A stretch of DNA of 62,794 bases from CAYQDF01 sp964416175 (lineage in GTDB: Bacteria; Chloroflexota; Anaerolineae; Anaerolineales; UBA4823). The notes under the pieces are model-generated. The model was given only the letters and a program-made list of their open reading frames with translations. It made no database searches and was not told the DNA's origin. Shown here in pieces: positions 15,731 through 24,857 of the stretch. Each line of letters begins with the position of its first letter. Within the stretch, counting starts at the first letter, position 1. A program made the translations under genes and the position numbers. The stretch lies in contig CAYQDF010000008.1 in NCBI GenBank assembly GCA_964416175.1, positions 1 to 62,794 of the forward strand. The letters run 5' to 3'.

Positions 15731-17248
15731 ATGTCACAGGAATACTCGAACCTGGAGCTGATCCGCCTTGAGAAACTGGAGCAACTGCGCGACATGGGGA
15801 TCGATCCTTATCCCCCGCGCGCGCAGCGCACGCACACGAGCCGGGAGGCCATTGCCGCCTTTGAAGCCCGCGAGAGTGCGGGGGGAAGCGAGCCGGTCAG
15901 AGCAACCCTGGCCGGACGCCTGCGGTCGATGCGGCCGATGGGGAAGATCACCTTCGCTCACATCGAGGATGGGGATGGACGGGTGCAGCTGTTCCTGACA
16001 ACCGCTGAGATCGGAGAGGCCGGGCTCGATACTTTCAACAGGTATATTGACCTGGGCGACTTTATTCAGGCGAGCGGCGAGATGTTCCGCACCCGCAGCG
16101 GAGAGGTGACTCTGCGCGCACACGAATACCGGCTGCTCGCCAAAGCCATCACCCCCCTCCCGGCTGCCAAGGACGAGGTCGTGGATGGTAAGATCGTGCG
16201 CCACGCCACGCTGTCTGAGCCGGAAGTGCGCTACCGCCAACGCTACGCGGACCTGGCGGTCAACCCGGATGTGCGTCAGATCTTCGTCACGCGGGCAGCA
16301 GTCCTGCGCGCCTTGCGCATGTTCCTGGACAGCCGGGGGTTCCTGGAAGTTGAAACGCCTATTCTGCAGCCGATCTACGGCGGGGCGGCAGCCAGGCCTT
16401 TCGTGACTCACCACAACCAGCTCAAGCAAGACCTCTACCTGCGCATCTCATTCGAGCTCTATCTTAAGCGCCTGCTGGTCGGAAACCTGGAGCGCGTCTA
16501 TGAGATCGGACGCGACTTCCGCAACGAAGGCGTCGACCGGACCCACAACCCGGAATTCACCATGCTTGAATTTTACTGGGCCTACGCCGATTATCAGCAG
16601 GTGATGGCGCTGACAGAGGAAATGGTCGTCTTCACAGCAGAGCAGGTCTTGGGGAGACGCACCCTCGAATACCAGGGCCAGAAGATCAACCTCTCTCCCC
16701 CCTGGCCGCGCATCAAGTTGGGCGAGGGTATTCTAGAGATGGCGGGCATTGATCTCGAGCAGCATCCCACCGCCGAGAGCCTGGCTGCCGCCATGCGGGA
16801 GAAGGGTCTGCAGCCCAACCCCAACGCAACGCGCGGCAAGCTGATCGAAAGCCTGATCGGGGATTTCCTGGAACCCAAACTTGTCCAGCCAACATTCTTA
16901 TACGACTACCCGCGCGACATCTCCCCCCTCACCAAAAGCAAGCCAGATGACCCTTCGACCGTGGAGCGCTTCGAGGGTTTCGTCGGCGGCTTCGAGATCT
17001 GCAACGCGTTCACCGAACTCAATGACCCCTTGGACCAGGCAGCTCGCTTCCGGGAAATGGGCCGCGACTACGCCGAAGATGACGAAGAGCGCCACCCGAT
17101 GGACGAGGACTACCTGCGCGCCATGCGCTACGGGATGCCCCCCAACGGCGGATTCGGGATGGGCATCGACCGCCTGGTGATGCTCTTCACCAACGCCCCG
17201 AACATCCGGGAGGTGATCCTTTTTCCCCATTTACGGGAGAAAGAGTGA
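15731..17248 (+). CDS. lysS: Lysyl-tRNA synthetase, class II
   Basis: This 505-residue cytoplasmic enzyme charges tRNA-Lys. The N-terminal OB-fold anticodon-binding domain spans about residues 55-150 (VRATLAGRLRSMRPMGK, FAHIEDGDGRVQLFL). The class II catalytic core has motif 1 around FLEVETPIL, motif 2 YEIGRDFRNEGVDRTHNPEFT and motif 3 GFGMGIDRLVMLF. All are intact and length is normal. It starts after GGGAGAG and is followed after four bases by the TrpF-like gene, with which it probably forms an operon. Confidence 0.96.
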   Translation: MSQEYSNLELIRLEKLEQLRDMGIDPYPPRAQRTHTSREAIAAFEARESAGGSEPVRATLAGRLRSMRPMGKITFAHIEDGDGRVQLFLTTAEIGEAGLDTFNRYIDLGDFIQASGEMFRTRSGEVTLRAHEYRLLAKAITPLPAAKDEVVDGKIVRHATLSEPEVRYRQRYADLAVNPDVRQIFVTRAAVLRALRMFLDSRGFLEVETPILQPIYGGAAARPFVTHHNQLKQDLYLRISFELYLKRLLVGNLERVYEIGRDFRNEGVDRTHNPEFTMLEFYWAYADYQQVMALTEEMVVFTAEQVLGRRTLEYQGQKINLSPPWPRIKLGEGILEMAGIDLEQHPTAESLAAAMREKGLQPNPNATRGKLIESLIGDFLEPKLVQPTFLYDYPRDISPLTKSKPDDPSTVERFEGFVGGFEICNAFTELNDPLDQAARFREMGRDYAEDDEERHPMDEDYLRAMRYGMPPNGGFGMGIDRLVMLFTNAPNIREVILFPHLREKE

Positions 17249-17252
17249 TTCA

Positions 17253-17951
17253 GTGGAAAAGCCGGTCATTCAAATATATGCCTTTACAAAGATAGACCAG
17301 GCTCTCGCCGCGGCCGAGATGGGTGTGGACCACATCGGGTTCGTCGCGGGAGATTACGGCCTGGTGCCGGGCGAGCTGACCTTCAGCCAGGCGCGCCAGA
17401 TAGCTGAAGCACTGTCTCGAAAAGCGGTCCGCGTGGCGCTGACCATGGCAACGGCGGTGGACGAGATCCTGCGCATGGCAGAAACCGTGTGCCCGGATGT
17501 GATTCACATTTCGACTGAAGTGGAAGCAGTGGGCGAGGAAGCCATGGAAGCCCTCCGCCGCAGGCTTCCCGCAGAGATCCGCCTGATGAAAGCCATTCCC
17601 GTCGAAGATGAAAGTAGTCTTCAAGTCGCCCAGCGCTTCGCGCCGGTCAGCGACCTCCTGCTTCTGGACACCAGGGAGGAAGGGATGCCGGGGATCGGGG
17701 CTACAGGTCGTGCTCACGATTGGAGATTCAGCCGGCGGATCGTCGAAAGCGTTCCGGTGCCTGTGATTCTGGCAGGCGGGCTGTCTCCCGAAAACGTGGC
17801 GCAAGCCATCCAAATCGTTCGTCCCTGGGGCGTCGATTCGAACACGGCGACGAACCACCCCGGCGACCCAGTCGAGAAGGACCTGGAACGGGTGCGGGCT
17901 TTCATCGAAGCCGCCCGCGCGAAAGTACGGTCGGAGAGCAAAGGAAGATGA
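17253..17951 (+). CDS. TrpF-like (phosphoribosylanthranilate isomerase-related) TIM barrel lacking the catalytic cysteine
   Basis: This 232-residue TIM barrel is related to phosphoribosylanthranilate isomerase. Shared features are the first strand with FTKIDQALAAAEMGVDHIGF, the LLLDTR strand with the general-acid Asp, the phosphate-binding ILAGGLSPENV loop, and the end GVDSNTATN. TrpF normally begins KICG with a catalytic Cys; here the segment reads QIYAFT, so Tyr replaces Cys. Isomerase activity in tryptophan synthesis is therefore doubtful. It starts with GTG four bases after lysS and overlaps the PfkB kinase by four bases (ATGA). No other trp gene is present. A sugar-phosphate role together with the kinase is more likely, but the reaction is unknown. 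Confidence 0.75.
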   Translation: MEKPVIQIYAFTKIDQALAAAEMGVDHIGFVAGDYGLVPGELTFSQARQIAEALSRKAVRVALTMATAVDEILRMAETVCPDVIHISTEVEAVGEEAMEALRRRLPAEIRLMKAIPVEDESSLQVAQRFAPVSDLLLLDTREEGMPGIGATGRAHDWRFSRRIVESVPVPVILAGGLSPENVAQAIQIVRPWGVDSNTATNHPGDPVEKDLERVRAFIEAARAKVRSESKGR

Positions 17952-18943
17952 CTGGGGTCGTCGTGGTGGGGGACATCAACATCGATGTGATCATGCCGAT
18001 CCCCGCTTTTCCACAGTCGGGAGGTGAAGCGGTAACCGAAGGGATGATCACCAGCGTTGGAGGTTCGGCGGCCAATACGGCCATCACCCTGGCTAAGTCA
18101 GGGATAGCCGTGCGCATGATCGGCCGCGTCGGTCGCGACCTCTGGGGAGAAATGACCCTCGCGGCGCTCGGCGCCTGCGGCGTGGACACGGCCCTGGTGC
18201 AGAGAGACGACCAGGCGCCCACGGGGATGATGTTCACCCCGGTGACTCCGGATGGCGAGCGCACGATGTTCGGGCAGCGGGGCGCCAACGTGCGCACCGA
18301 ACCAGCAGAGATCGGCGAAGGCGCGCTGGCTGGGGCGAGATTCCTGCACCTCTCCGGGTATGCTTTGCTCGAACCGCCGCAGCGGGACGCAGCGCTTCGG
18401 ACGGTCGCGCTGGCGGAAAAGGCCGGAATCCCAATCGGGTTGGACACAGCCTGGCTGCCCGCTTTCCGCGCGCCAGGCCAGATACTCGACTTGCTGCCCA
18501 AACTGGCGATCTGTGTGTTAGGGGTGGAAGAAGCCACACTGCTGTCCGGGGGCAGCACGGCGGAGGCAGCCGCCAGACGGCTCGTGGAAGCTGGAGCAGA
18601 TCTGGTCGGCTTGAAAATGGGCCACTATGGATGTCTGCTGGCAGATAAATCAGGAATCATATCGATCCCTCCCTTTCACGCAGAGGCCGTGGACTCCACC
18701 GGCGCGGGAGACGCTTTCAGTGCCGGGTTGATCTGCGGGCATCTGAAGGGATTGAGCCTTCCCGCAGCCGGGTTGCTGGCGAACGCACTGGGGAGCCTGG
18801 CGGTGAGGGTCTGGGGGGCGGGGAATTCACTGCCGGGGGAAAAAGAAGTGAGGACACTGCTGGAAGAGCGCCTGCTGGCAGAGGCGGGGGAGCTCCGAGA
18901 ATGGATCAAGGAAGCACTATGTGGCCTGGATTATTCAGAATAA
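17948..18943 (+). CDS. PfkB-family sugar/nucleoside kinase
   Basis: This 331-residue cytoplasmic kinase is of the ribokinase/PfkB family. The N-terminal signature GGSAANTAITLAKSG (about residue 37) and the C-terminal DSTGAGDAFSAGLICG with catalytic Asp and anion hole (about residue 248) are both present. It phosphorylates a sugar or nucleoside with ATP; the substrate cannot be read from the sequence. Its start overlaps the TrpF-like gene by four bases, so the two are translationally coupled and probably act in one short pathway. The next transcription unit (T-box-serS) starts right after its stop. Confidence 0.88.
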   Translation: MTGVVVVGDINIDVIMPIPAFPQSGGEAVTEGMITSVGGSAANTAITLAKSGIAVRMIGRVGRDLWGEMTLAALGACGVDTALVQRDDQAPTGMMFTPVTPDGERTMFGQRGANVRTEPAEIGEGALAGARFLHLSGYALLEPPQRDAALRTVALAEKAGIPIGLDTAWLPAFRAPGQILDLLPKLAICVLGVEEATLLSGGSTAEAAARRLVEAGADLVGLKMGHYGCLLADKSGIISIPPFHAEAVDSTGAGDAFSAGLICGHLKGLSLPAAGLLANALGSLAVRVWGAGNSLPGEKEVRTLLEERLLAEAGELREWIKEALCGLDYSE

Positions 18944-18945
18944 GG

Positions 18946-18951
18946 TATAAT
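18946..18951 (+). promoter_or_regulatory. -10 box of the serS leader
   Basis: A perfect TATAAT lies three bases after the PfkB stop codon and just before the T-box leader. The matching -35 region (around 18922-18928) is poor. Transcription would start near 18958, at the 5' end of the leader. Confidence 0.6.
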
Positions 18952-18957
18952 CCAACC

Positions 18958-19305
18958 CATCTTACTTCAAATCGACCCGCACGGAGCCAAGTAGCTGCAT
19001 TTCATTCCAGAGAACTGCCGGGTGGTGCGAGGCAGCCCAGGTCTCAAAGCTTTACGAAGATCCAAGAATAGCATCGAGGCGGCGCGGTGAAATCCACTCC
19101 GTCGACCCCATGTCATGAAAATGGGGCAGGTCGCTCCCGCAGGGCTGACGCGTAAGGGAGCCGGGAAAGCCCGTTAGCGCTTGATGGAGGCACTCCCACC
19201 CTGTCTCTCCCCTTGTCTGACAAGGCGGCGCCAGGAAAGGGTGCAAAAGCAGGTGGCACCACGATCGCCCCCTCGTCCTGCCGATGAGGGGGCGGGATTA
19301 TTTTC
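18958..19305 (+). ncRNA. Serine T-box riboswitch leader of serS
   Basis: This cis-acting RNA senses uncharged tRNA-Ser and controls transcription termination before serS. Stem I landmarks occur in order: AGTA (18989-18992), AGAGA, then GGTGGTGCGA. A TCC (Ser) codon followed by A at 19061-19063 is the probable specifier. The T-box core is GCAGGTGGCACCACG (19249-19263). Its TGGC bulge would pair with a GCCA 3' end, i.e. a G discriminator, as in bacterial tRNA-Ser. A terminator follows: a 12-bp stem, CGCCCCCTCGTC and GATGAGGGGGCG (19266-19294), then GGATTATTTT. When tRNA is uncharged, the core should form the antiterminator instead. About 350 bases is a normal size. Confidence 0.92.
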
Positions 19306-19323
19306 ACCGAAGGAGGTGCAACC

Positions 19324-20601
19324 ATGCTGGATGTTAATTTATTCCGAGAGGATCCTGACCTGGTACGTGAGGCGCTCCGCAAGCGCCAGATGGATCCTGC
19401 CCCGGTAGATCAGATCCTGGCGCTGGACGGATCGCGCCGCGAGCTGATTCAGCAAGTCGAGAAGCTGAAAGCCGAGCGAAACGTCGTTTCGAAGGAGATC
19501 GGGCGCACGAAGGACCAATTGCAGAGGCAAGCCAGGATCGAGGCCATGCGGGAAGTGGGCGATCGCATCGCGGCACTGGACGGGCAGCTGCGGGAAGTGG
19601 AAGACCAGCTGGAGGCGCTGCTCGCCGAGATCCCCAACATCCCCGACCAACGGGTGCCAGTCGGGGTTGACGAGACCCAGAACGTGGTGCTCCGAACGGT
19701 CGGCGATCTGCCGCGGTTCAACTTCGAGCCGAAGGCGCACTGGGACCTCGGCCCGGCCCTCGGCATCCTCGACTTCGAGCGGGGGGTCAAGATCACCGGC
19801 TCGCGCTTCTATGTCCTCACCGGGGCGGGGGCGCGCCTGCAGCGGGCGCTGATCGCCTGGATGCTCGACCTGCACATCCGCCAGGGCTACACGGAGCAGT
19901 ACACGCCTTTCATGGTCAAAGGTGCAGTCCTGTTCGGCGCGGGACAGCTGCCAAAATTCTACGACAACCTGTACCGGGACCACGAAGAGGATTTGTGGCT
20001 GGTCCCCACCGCCGAGGTGCCGCTGACCGGATTGCACATGGACGAGATCCTGGAAGAGAGCGTCCTGCCGCTCCGCTATACCGGCTACACACCCTGCTTC
20101 CGCCGGGAGAAGATGAGCGCCGGGCGGGATGTGCGCGGCATCAAGCGCGGTCACCAGTTCGACAAGGTTGAAATGTATACCTTCTGCACCCCAGAGGAGT
20201 CGCCCGCCGCTTTTGACCGGATGGTCGCAGATGCCGAGCAGGTCTGCGCCGAGCTGGGGCTCCCTTACCGCATCAACCAGCTCTGCACCGGCGACCTGGG
20301 CTTCGCCGCCCGCCTGACCTACGATATTGAGGTCTGGGCTCCAGGCTGCGGCGAGTGGCTCGAAGTCTCGTCGGTCTCGAACGTCGGAGATTTCCAGGCA
20401 CGCCGCGCCAATATAAAGTACCGCCCCGCAGACGGAGGCCGGGCACGGTTCGTCCATACCTTGAATGGGTCTGGGCTCGGATTGCCGCGCACCCTGATCG
20501 CCGTGCTGGAGAACTACCAGCAGGCGGACGGCTCAGTCCTGGTGCCAGAGGTGCTCCGCCCATGGATGGGCGGGATCGACGTGATCCGTCAGGAGACCTA
20601 G
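19324..20601 (+). CDS. serS: Seryl-tRNA synthetase
   Basis: This 425-residue class II synthetase charges tRNA-Ser. The N-terminal long coiled coil that binds the tRNA variable arm spans about residues 30-100 (KLKAERNVVSKEIG). Catalytic motifs are TAEVPLTGLHMDEI, the motif 2 region CFRREKMSAGRDVRGIKRGHQFDKVE, and motif 3 NGSGLGLPRTLIAVLENYQ. A strong ribosome site (AAGGAGGTG) lies directly after the T-box terminator. Expression should rise on serine starvation through that leader. Confidence 0.97.
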   Translation: MLDVNLFREDPDLVREALRKRQMDPAPVDQILALDGSRRELIQQVEKLKAERNVVSKEIGRTKDQLQRQARIEAMREVGDRIAALDGQLREVEDQLEALLAEIPNIPDQRVPVGVDETQNVVLRTVGDLPRFNFEPKAHWDLGPALGILDFERGVKITGSRFYVLTGAGARLQRALIAWMLDLHIRQGYTEQYTPFMVKGAVLFGAGQLPKFYDNLYRDHEEDLWLVPTAEVPLTGLHMDEILEESVLPLRYTGYTPCFRREKMSAGRDVRGIKRGHQFDKVEMYTFCTPEESPAAFDRMVADAEQVCAELGLPYRINQLCTGDLGFAARLTYDIEVWAPGCGEWLEVSSVSNVGDFQARRANIKYRPADGGRARFVHTLNGSGLGLPRTLIAVLENYQQADGSVLVPEVLRPWMGGIDVIRQET

Positions 20602-21102
20602 TTGCCGCCCTGGATCGAATCTCTCGCTTTCTGGTTGACCCTCCTCGCCATGCTGGTGGGGTTGTTTGGGTTGATCGTCCCCATCTTCCCGGGGGTGACC
20701 ATCATCTGGCTCGCCGGGCTGATCTACGGTTTCGTGACCGGGTTCGACACATTGGGGATTGTCATCATGGTGCTGATCACCGTGGGCATGATCGCCGGGG
20801 TCACCATTGACAACGTGCTGATGGGAGCCGGCGCGCGGATGGGGGGCGCTTCCTGGCTGACGATCGCCGCCGCCATCATGGCGGGGATCGCCGGTACCAT
20901 CTTTTTCCCGCCCTTCGGCGGGTTCATCGCCGTGCCGGTTGCGATCTTCCTGCTCGAGCTGCTGCGCAAACGGGAGGTGGATGACGCCTGGCGCGCCACG
21001 CGGGGCCTGGCCCTGGGCTGGGGGCTGTCCTTCCTGGCCCGTTTTGGCATTGGCCTGGTGATGATCGCCCTGTGGATGGTCTGGGCGTTCGGGCGGAAGT
21101 AG
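20602..21102 (+). CDS. DUF456 family membrane protein
   Basis: This 166-residue protein has four or five hydrophobic segments and the glycine-rich pattern of DUF456 (LIVPIFPGVTIIWLAG near residue 24; GTIFFPPFGGFIAVPVAIFLLELL near residue 95). It begins with TTG immediately after the serS stop, using AGGAG inside the end of serS, so it is probably coupled to serS and thereby also under T-box control. The function of the family is unknown. Confidence 0.8.
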   Translation: MPPWIESLAFWLTLLAMLVGLFGLIVPIFPGVTIIWLAGLIYGFVTGFDTLGIVIMVLITVGMIAGVTIDNVLMGAGARMGGASWLTIAAAIMAGIAGTIFFPPFGGFIAVPVAIFLLELLRKREVDDAWRATRGLALGWGLSFLARFGIGLVMIALWMVWAFGRK

Positions 21103-21118
21103 CGACCGAGAAAACCCC

Positions 21119-21700
21119 TCAGGGTTTAAAGAACGCCATCCCGACGCCCATTTTCTCGAGCGCCTCGTTCGCCCAATACTCGACCAGCGCCGAATCCTGG
21201 TCGAAGGTTTTGAAGAGGGTGGGGATCGATCGCGGATCGGCGATCTTCGCCAGAGCACGCGCCGCCTCTGTTCGAGCAATGGCTGGGCCGTCCTCCAAGA
21301 CGCGGATCAGTGGTTCGACGGCGGGCGAACCTGCGGCTGCCAGGGCGTCTGCGGCCAGATGCGCCAGCAGGCGATCGGAATCGCTCAGTGCCCGCACCAG
21401 GTCTGGGATGGCTCCGGCGTGCGGTCGGTGGCGCAAAGCGAGGGCCGCACACTCCCGGACGGAGGGATCGATGTCGTTCAAGGCTGCCTTCAGCAGGGCG
21501 GGCGCCCCCGGATCGTCGATTTCTGCCAGCGCACGCACGGCCCACCAACGCCGGTCTGGTTCGGGGCTGGCCAGCAGCGCTTCCAGGGCGGGCAGGACCG
21601 ACCGTCCAAGCGCAGCCAGCCCTCTGACCGCAGCCTCGGCGCGGCTTTCATCTCCACCCGTTAAATCGGCTACCAGTGAGTCCAGATCAGTACCTTCCAT
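21119..21700 (-). CDS. HEAT-repeat protein
   Basis: This protein of about 193 residues is built almost entirely of HEAT/PBS-lyase-like helical repeats of about 31 residues. Recurrent patterns are WWAVRALAEIDDP, VRECAALALRHRP, LAADALAAAGSP, TEAARALAKIADP and YWANEALEKMG. Such proteins are protein-binding scaffolds; no catalytic residues are present and no partner is evident. ATG 21700 or an in-frame GTG six bases upstream may be the start. It is convergent with the DUF456 gene, and the 16-base gap between them contains no obvious terminator. Confidence 0.8.
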   Translation of the reverse strand: MEGTDLDSLVADLTGGDESRAEAAVRGLAALGRSVLPALEALLASPEPDRRWWAVRALAEIDDPGAPALLKAALNDIDPSVRECAALALRHRPHAGAIPDLVRALSDSDRLLAHLAADALAAAGSPAVEPLIRVLEDGPAIARTEAARALAKIADPRSIPTLFKTFDQDSALVEYWANEALEKMGVGMAFFKP

Positions 21701-21858
21701 GAGCACTGGATTATCCCCTGGCTCGACGTTTCTGCGTCGAGCTCGCCCTGAAGATCATGTGCAGGCGTTCCACCGCCGGAGCGGTGGTACAAGCGTAAAC
21801 CAATTTAAAATCAATCCGTGTCATCCCTCAGGCCTGGCCCTCGGGACCAGCCTGTGGA

Positions 21859-22077
21859 TCACTTATCAGGTGGTGGGACGGGCAATTCCTCCTTGGGAGT
21901 CGATCGCCATTTATCGCCCTCATCGATCAACATCACCGGGATATCATCGCGGATGGGGTATTTTCGGTCGCAGTCCTGGCAGATCAGCCAGGATTCCCGA
22001 TAGTATTCGAGCAGTCCGTCTTTTTCGCGGACGCAATTGGGGCAGCGTAGGATCTCGAGCAGCTCTTGACTGACCAT
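21859..22077 (-). CDS. Trm112/YcaR-like small zinc-ribbon protein
   Basis: This 72-residue protein resembles the Trm112p/YcaR (UPF0434) family: MVSQELLEILRCPNC, a second CQDC pair, then YPIRDDIPVMLIDE. The two CxxC pairs suggest one zinc ion. Family members are small partners or activators of methyltransferases and other enzymes; the partner here is unknown. AGGG precedes the start. It is the last gene of a probable VanW-GH114-Trm112 operon. Confidence 0.82.
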   Translation of the reverse strand: MVSQELLEILRCPNCVREKDGLLEYYRESWLICQDCDRKYPIRDDIPVMLIDEGDKWRSTPKEELPVPPPDK

Positions 22078-22088
22078 TTTGTTTTCCC

Positions 22089-22973
22089 TTAATGAGTATG
22101 GATCAATGAATCCACACGATCGGCCTTCCCCTGCAGACCCCGACAGGCCACCCGCCAGGCGTCGAGCTGGAAGTGCTTTTTCAGGAAATCGAAGTTCATG
22201 GCATTGGCCTGTGGACAAAAGTCTTCGAGTGGTAGCTCATATTCTACCCCAAAGACGGCCTTGCCTGACTGGATAAAGGGGATTAATAGCCCGCATTCGT
22301 CGTACTGAAAACACTGTTCGTTGAGCGCCCAATCGAAGAAGGGGAGCAGGTCCGGGATCTGTTCCAGGTCGTTCTTCAGGCCGACGGAAAGGCCCCGGAG
22401 GTGCGCCTGGTCAGCCAGCCAGGTGTTGTAGGCCAGCTGGTGCTCCGAACTGAGCGGGAAACCAGTCGCGTTCGTGAAGCCATCGACGTTATCCGGTTCG
22501 ACGCCGTCGCATCCCTTTTGGACGGCCAGGTCCAGCCGAGCCTCCATGATCGGTCCGAGCACGCCGAGCTGGCGGATATCCAGCCACTTCTCCCCTGGCC
22601 AGCCTTCGAGGTCATTTCCCTTGACCGAGTCGGGAAAGAGGCCTGCATCCGGGCGCCATTCCTCCCAGCTGCCGGCGCTGAAATAGCAGATGACTATTCG
22701 CCCATCCGCGTGAAGACCAGCGATGGTTTCCTCCGGCGCGTCGAAGAGATCAATATCGTACATTTGCACATCGAAGGAGGCGTCGATCTTTCCGGAAAGC
22801 TGCCACTGCCAGCTCGTTCCAGGTGCCGGGATCCAGTGATTCGTTGGCGTAGTTTGATGATCGACGAACGGGAGGTATTGGCGATAGTCACCGCCTGGTG
22901 GATTAACCTGGAGGTCTGGAAGAGCCAACGCCAGTACGAGTAGAAGACAAGCGGGAATGGTGCTACTCTTCAA
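22089..22973 (-). CDS. GH114 family (endo-alpha-1,4-polygalactosaminidase-like) secreted glycosidase
   Basis: This 294-residue exported protein has a signal peptide (residues 1-20). The domain follows the GH114/TM1410 pattern: WQWQLSGKID, VQMYDIDLFDAP, VICYFSAGSWEEWRPDA, then KGCDGVEPDNVDGF with the probable catalytic acidic residues, and GLSVGLKNDLEQ. Characterised relatives cut alpha-1,4-linked galactosamine polymers of biofilms and cell walls. It sits between a VanW-family gene and a Trm112-like gene, so a cell-surface role fits. The start is nine bases after the VanW stop. The exact substrate is uncertain. Confidence 0.85.
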   Translation of the reverse strand: MKSSTIPACLLLVLALALPDLQVNPPGGDYRQYLPFVDHQTTPTNHWIPAPGTSWQWQLSGKIDASFDVQMYDIDLFDAPEETIAGLHADGRIVICYFSAGSWEEWRPDAGLFPDSVKGNDLEGWPGEKWLDIRQLGVLGPIMEARLDLAVQKGCDGVEPDNVDGFTNATGFPLSSEHQLAYNTWLADQAHLRGLSVGLKNDLEQIPDLLPFFDWALNEQCFQYDECGLLIPFIQSGKAVFGVEYELPLEDFCPQANAMNFDFLKKHFQLDAWRVACRGLQGKADRVDSLIHTH

Positions 22974-22982
22974 TTCGGGTTT

Positions 22983-24857
22983 TCATTCGTTATTATCTTT
23001 CGGTGGCATGCCCTTGGTCCCCGGCCCGTACTGGTACACTGCCCGCCAGGGCAGATAGTGGGTGGAAATGGTATCCGTATAGAGCACTTCCCCGCCCCGG
23101 GTGACTGTCCGGGTAACAATCACGTCAGCCCCTTCCACCTCCCAGTCCACCTGCTTGATCTCGCCCTTCGCGAGCTCCGGGTTTTCTTCGTAGACCGGTT
23201 TCGGAGGCTCAACGATGTTCTTCAAGCCGCTGCTGTGCCATTCGACCTGGCGACCATCCGAGGTGGAGTAGAACTTCCAGGTCAGGGTCCGCGCCGCCTG
23301 GTTGACATAAGTCTCCATTAAGAGCCAGTGGTCTGAATCGTTAGTGAATTTAAAATCCACGAGGGGAGCGAAGACCGTGGCGTCCAATCCCGCCAGGCTG
23401 GTGTCGTAACCACCATCAGCGCGCAGCTCATAGTACCCTACCCGGTAGGCATGAGGGTGACGCTCCACGATCGGGTATCCCCCGAAAAAGGCTGTCCGGA
23501 ACAGGGTCGTGCTGACCTGGCACACCCCTCCGCCGACGCCCTGGATTGTGCGGTTCCCGAAAATAATCAGCGCTTCGGCATAGCCGGTGTCCAGGCTCAC
23601 ATCGCCCAGCCACTCGCTCATCGAGAAGGTTGCCCAGGGGGGCACCAGTATGCCGTGGAACCGGCTGGAGGCGGTCGTGATATTCTGGATGCGGGCGCTG
23701 CTGGAGCCGTAGAAATAGGAGGTGTGGGAGCTGACCAGCTCGGTGATGCCTAACTGTTCCGCGGTGGCATCGTCACCCACCTCCGGCTGAGCATATTCGA
23801 GATCGAGGGCGATCCTGTGATCTCCTGCCAGGAGCTTCTCGTTGATGGATTGGATGGTCCCATCCACATTCAGGGAGCGGCCGATGACAGCCGGCTGGAT
23901 CACCTCCAGCTGGCGCGTGTCGTCGTTGAAGATGAACCGCGCGTTCTGCGGGTATTGCTGCAATTCCGGGACGATTCCTCCCAGGAAGATGCGCAGCCCT
24001 TCCGCCTGAAGCCCCACCTGATAGCGCTCCCCTTCTTCGGAAGAGACCCGTTCAATGGTGATCATCTGGGCCAAAGCGTCGGGTTGGAAGGTCCAGGGGC
24101 CAGGGTCGCCTTCCTGGGCGTCCGGGACGAAGAGTGTCAGAGGCTCGCTCAAGATCTGGCGGGCGATCGCGGCCTGTTCTTCGACATCCAGGATGACCGG
24201 CGGGTCTTCCTGGATGACCAACGAGACTTCTCCATCTTGCATGGTCTGGAGCAGCGTTGCGAGATTTTCGAGCGTCGCTTCGACATCGAGCAGCCGGCCA
24301 ACCTGGCCAGGACGGACCACCACCTCAGTCCCCTCCACGCTCAACGAAGCCTCCACTTTTTGGACGTCGTTCTGAACTGCAATCCGTGCCAGAAATTCGC
24401 GGGCAACCCGTTTGTCGAAAACGTAGCGCGGCGGCAGAGAGGCGCCGATGTACCAGGCTTTGAACTGGCCCATGAGCCGGGTGACAGGGTTCAAACTGCG
24501 GCCATACTCGTAGGCGGATAAGGCGGAGGCCTGCGGGTCAAGAACAAATCCCAACTCCGCTGGTGAAGCCTGCCAGGACTTCCCACCATCCTGGAAAAGG
24601 ATCTTCCCCTCGGCCGGGTAAACCAGGCTGTTCTGCAGGCGCGCCGACGCCTCCGCCGGCGACAATCCTGAGAGATTCACCCCGGCAACAGAGACGCCAG
24701 GATAGATTCTCCCGGCGAAATACGCGTTGAATCCGACCCACGCCAGCACCAGGATTACAGCGGAGATCGCCAGGCCCCCCGCAACTGAGGCCATGACCTG
24801 AATAAAGATATTGGCTGGCAGATATGAGACCGTAGGAGCTGCAGAAGTACTTTTCAT
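22983..24857 (-). CDS. VanW-family protein with peptidoglycan-binding-like domains
   Basis: This 624-residue protein has an N-terminal membrane anchor (about residues 20-50) and an extracellular remainder. IYPGVSVAGVNLSGLSPAEA begins the YoaR/PG-binding-4-type region, which is repeated once (about residues 55-170 and 260-370). The VanW domain runs from about residue 385, with FSMSEWLGDV and the hallmark GVGGGVCQVSTTLF. The last 100 residues resemble a G5-like beta-rich tail. VanW proteins occur in Gram-positive-type envelopes. The biochemical role is not established; binding of peptidoglycan or glycan is likely. It is the first gene of its operon. Confidence 0.87.
   Translation of the reverse strand: MKSTSAAPTVSYLPANIFIQVMASVAGGLAISAVILVLAWVGFNAYFAGRIYPGVSVAGVNLSGLSPAEASARLQNSLVYPAEGKILFQDGGKSWQASPAELGFVLDPQASALSAYEYGRSLNPVTRLMGQFKAWYIGASLPPRYVFDKRVAREFLARIAVQNDVQKVEASLSVEGTEVVVRPGQVGRLLDVEATLENLATLLQTMQDGEVSLVIQEDPPVILDVEEQAAIARQILSEPLTLFVPDAQEGDPGPWTFQPDALAQMITIERVSSEEGERYQVGLQAEGLRIFLGGIVPELQQYPQNARFIFNDDTRQLEVIQPAVIGRSLNVDGTIQSINEKLLAGDHRIALDLEYAQPEVGDDATAEQLGITELVSSHTSYFYGSSSARIQNITTASSRFHGILVPPWATFSMSEWLGDVSLDTGYAEALIIFGNRTIQGVGGGVCQVSTTLFRTAFFGGYPIVERHPHAYRVGYYELRADGGYDTSLAGLDATVFAPLVDFKFTNDSDHWLLMETYVNQAARTLTWKFYSTSDGRQVEWHSSGLKNIVEPPKPVYEENPELAKGEIKQVDWEVEGADVIVTRTVTRGGEVLYTDTISTHYLPWRAVYQYGPGTKGMPPKDNNE

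Noticed and set aside
19339..20457. A 372-codon minus-strand frame opposite serS
   Set aside because: Antisense shadow of the seryl-tRNA synthetase gene without recognisable domains.
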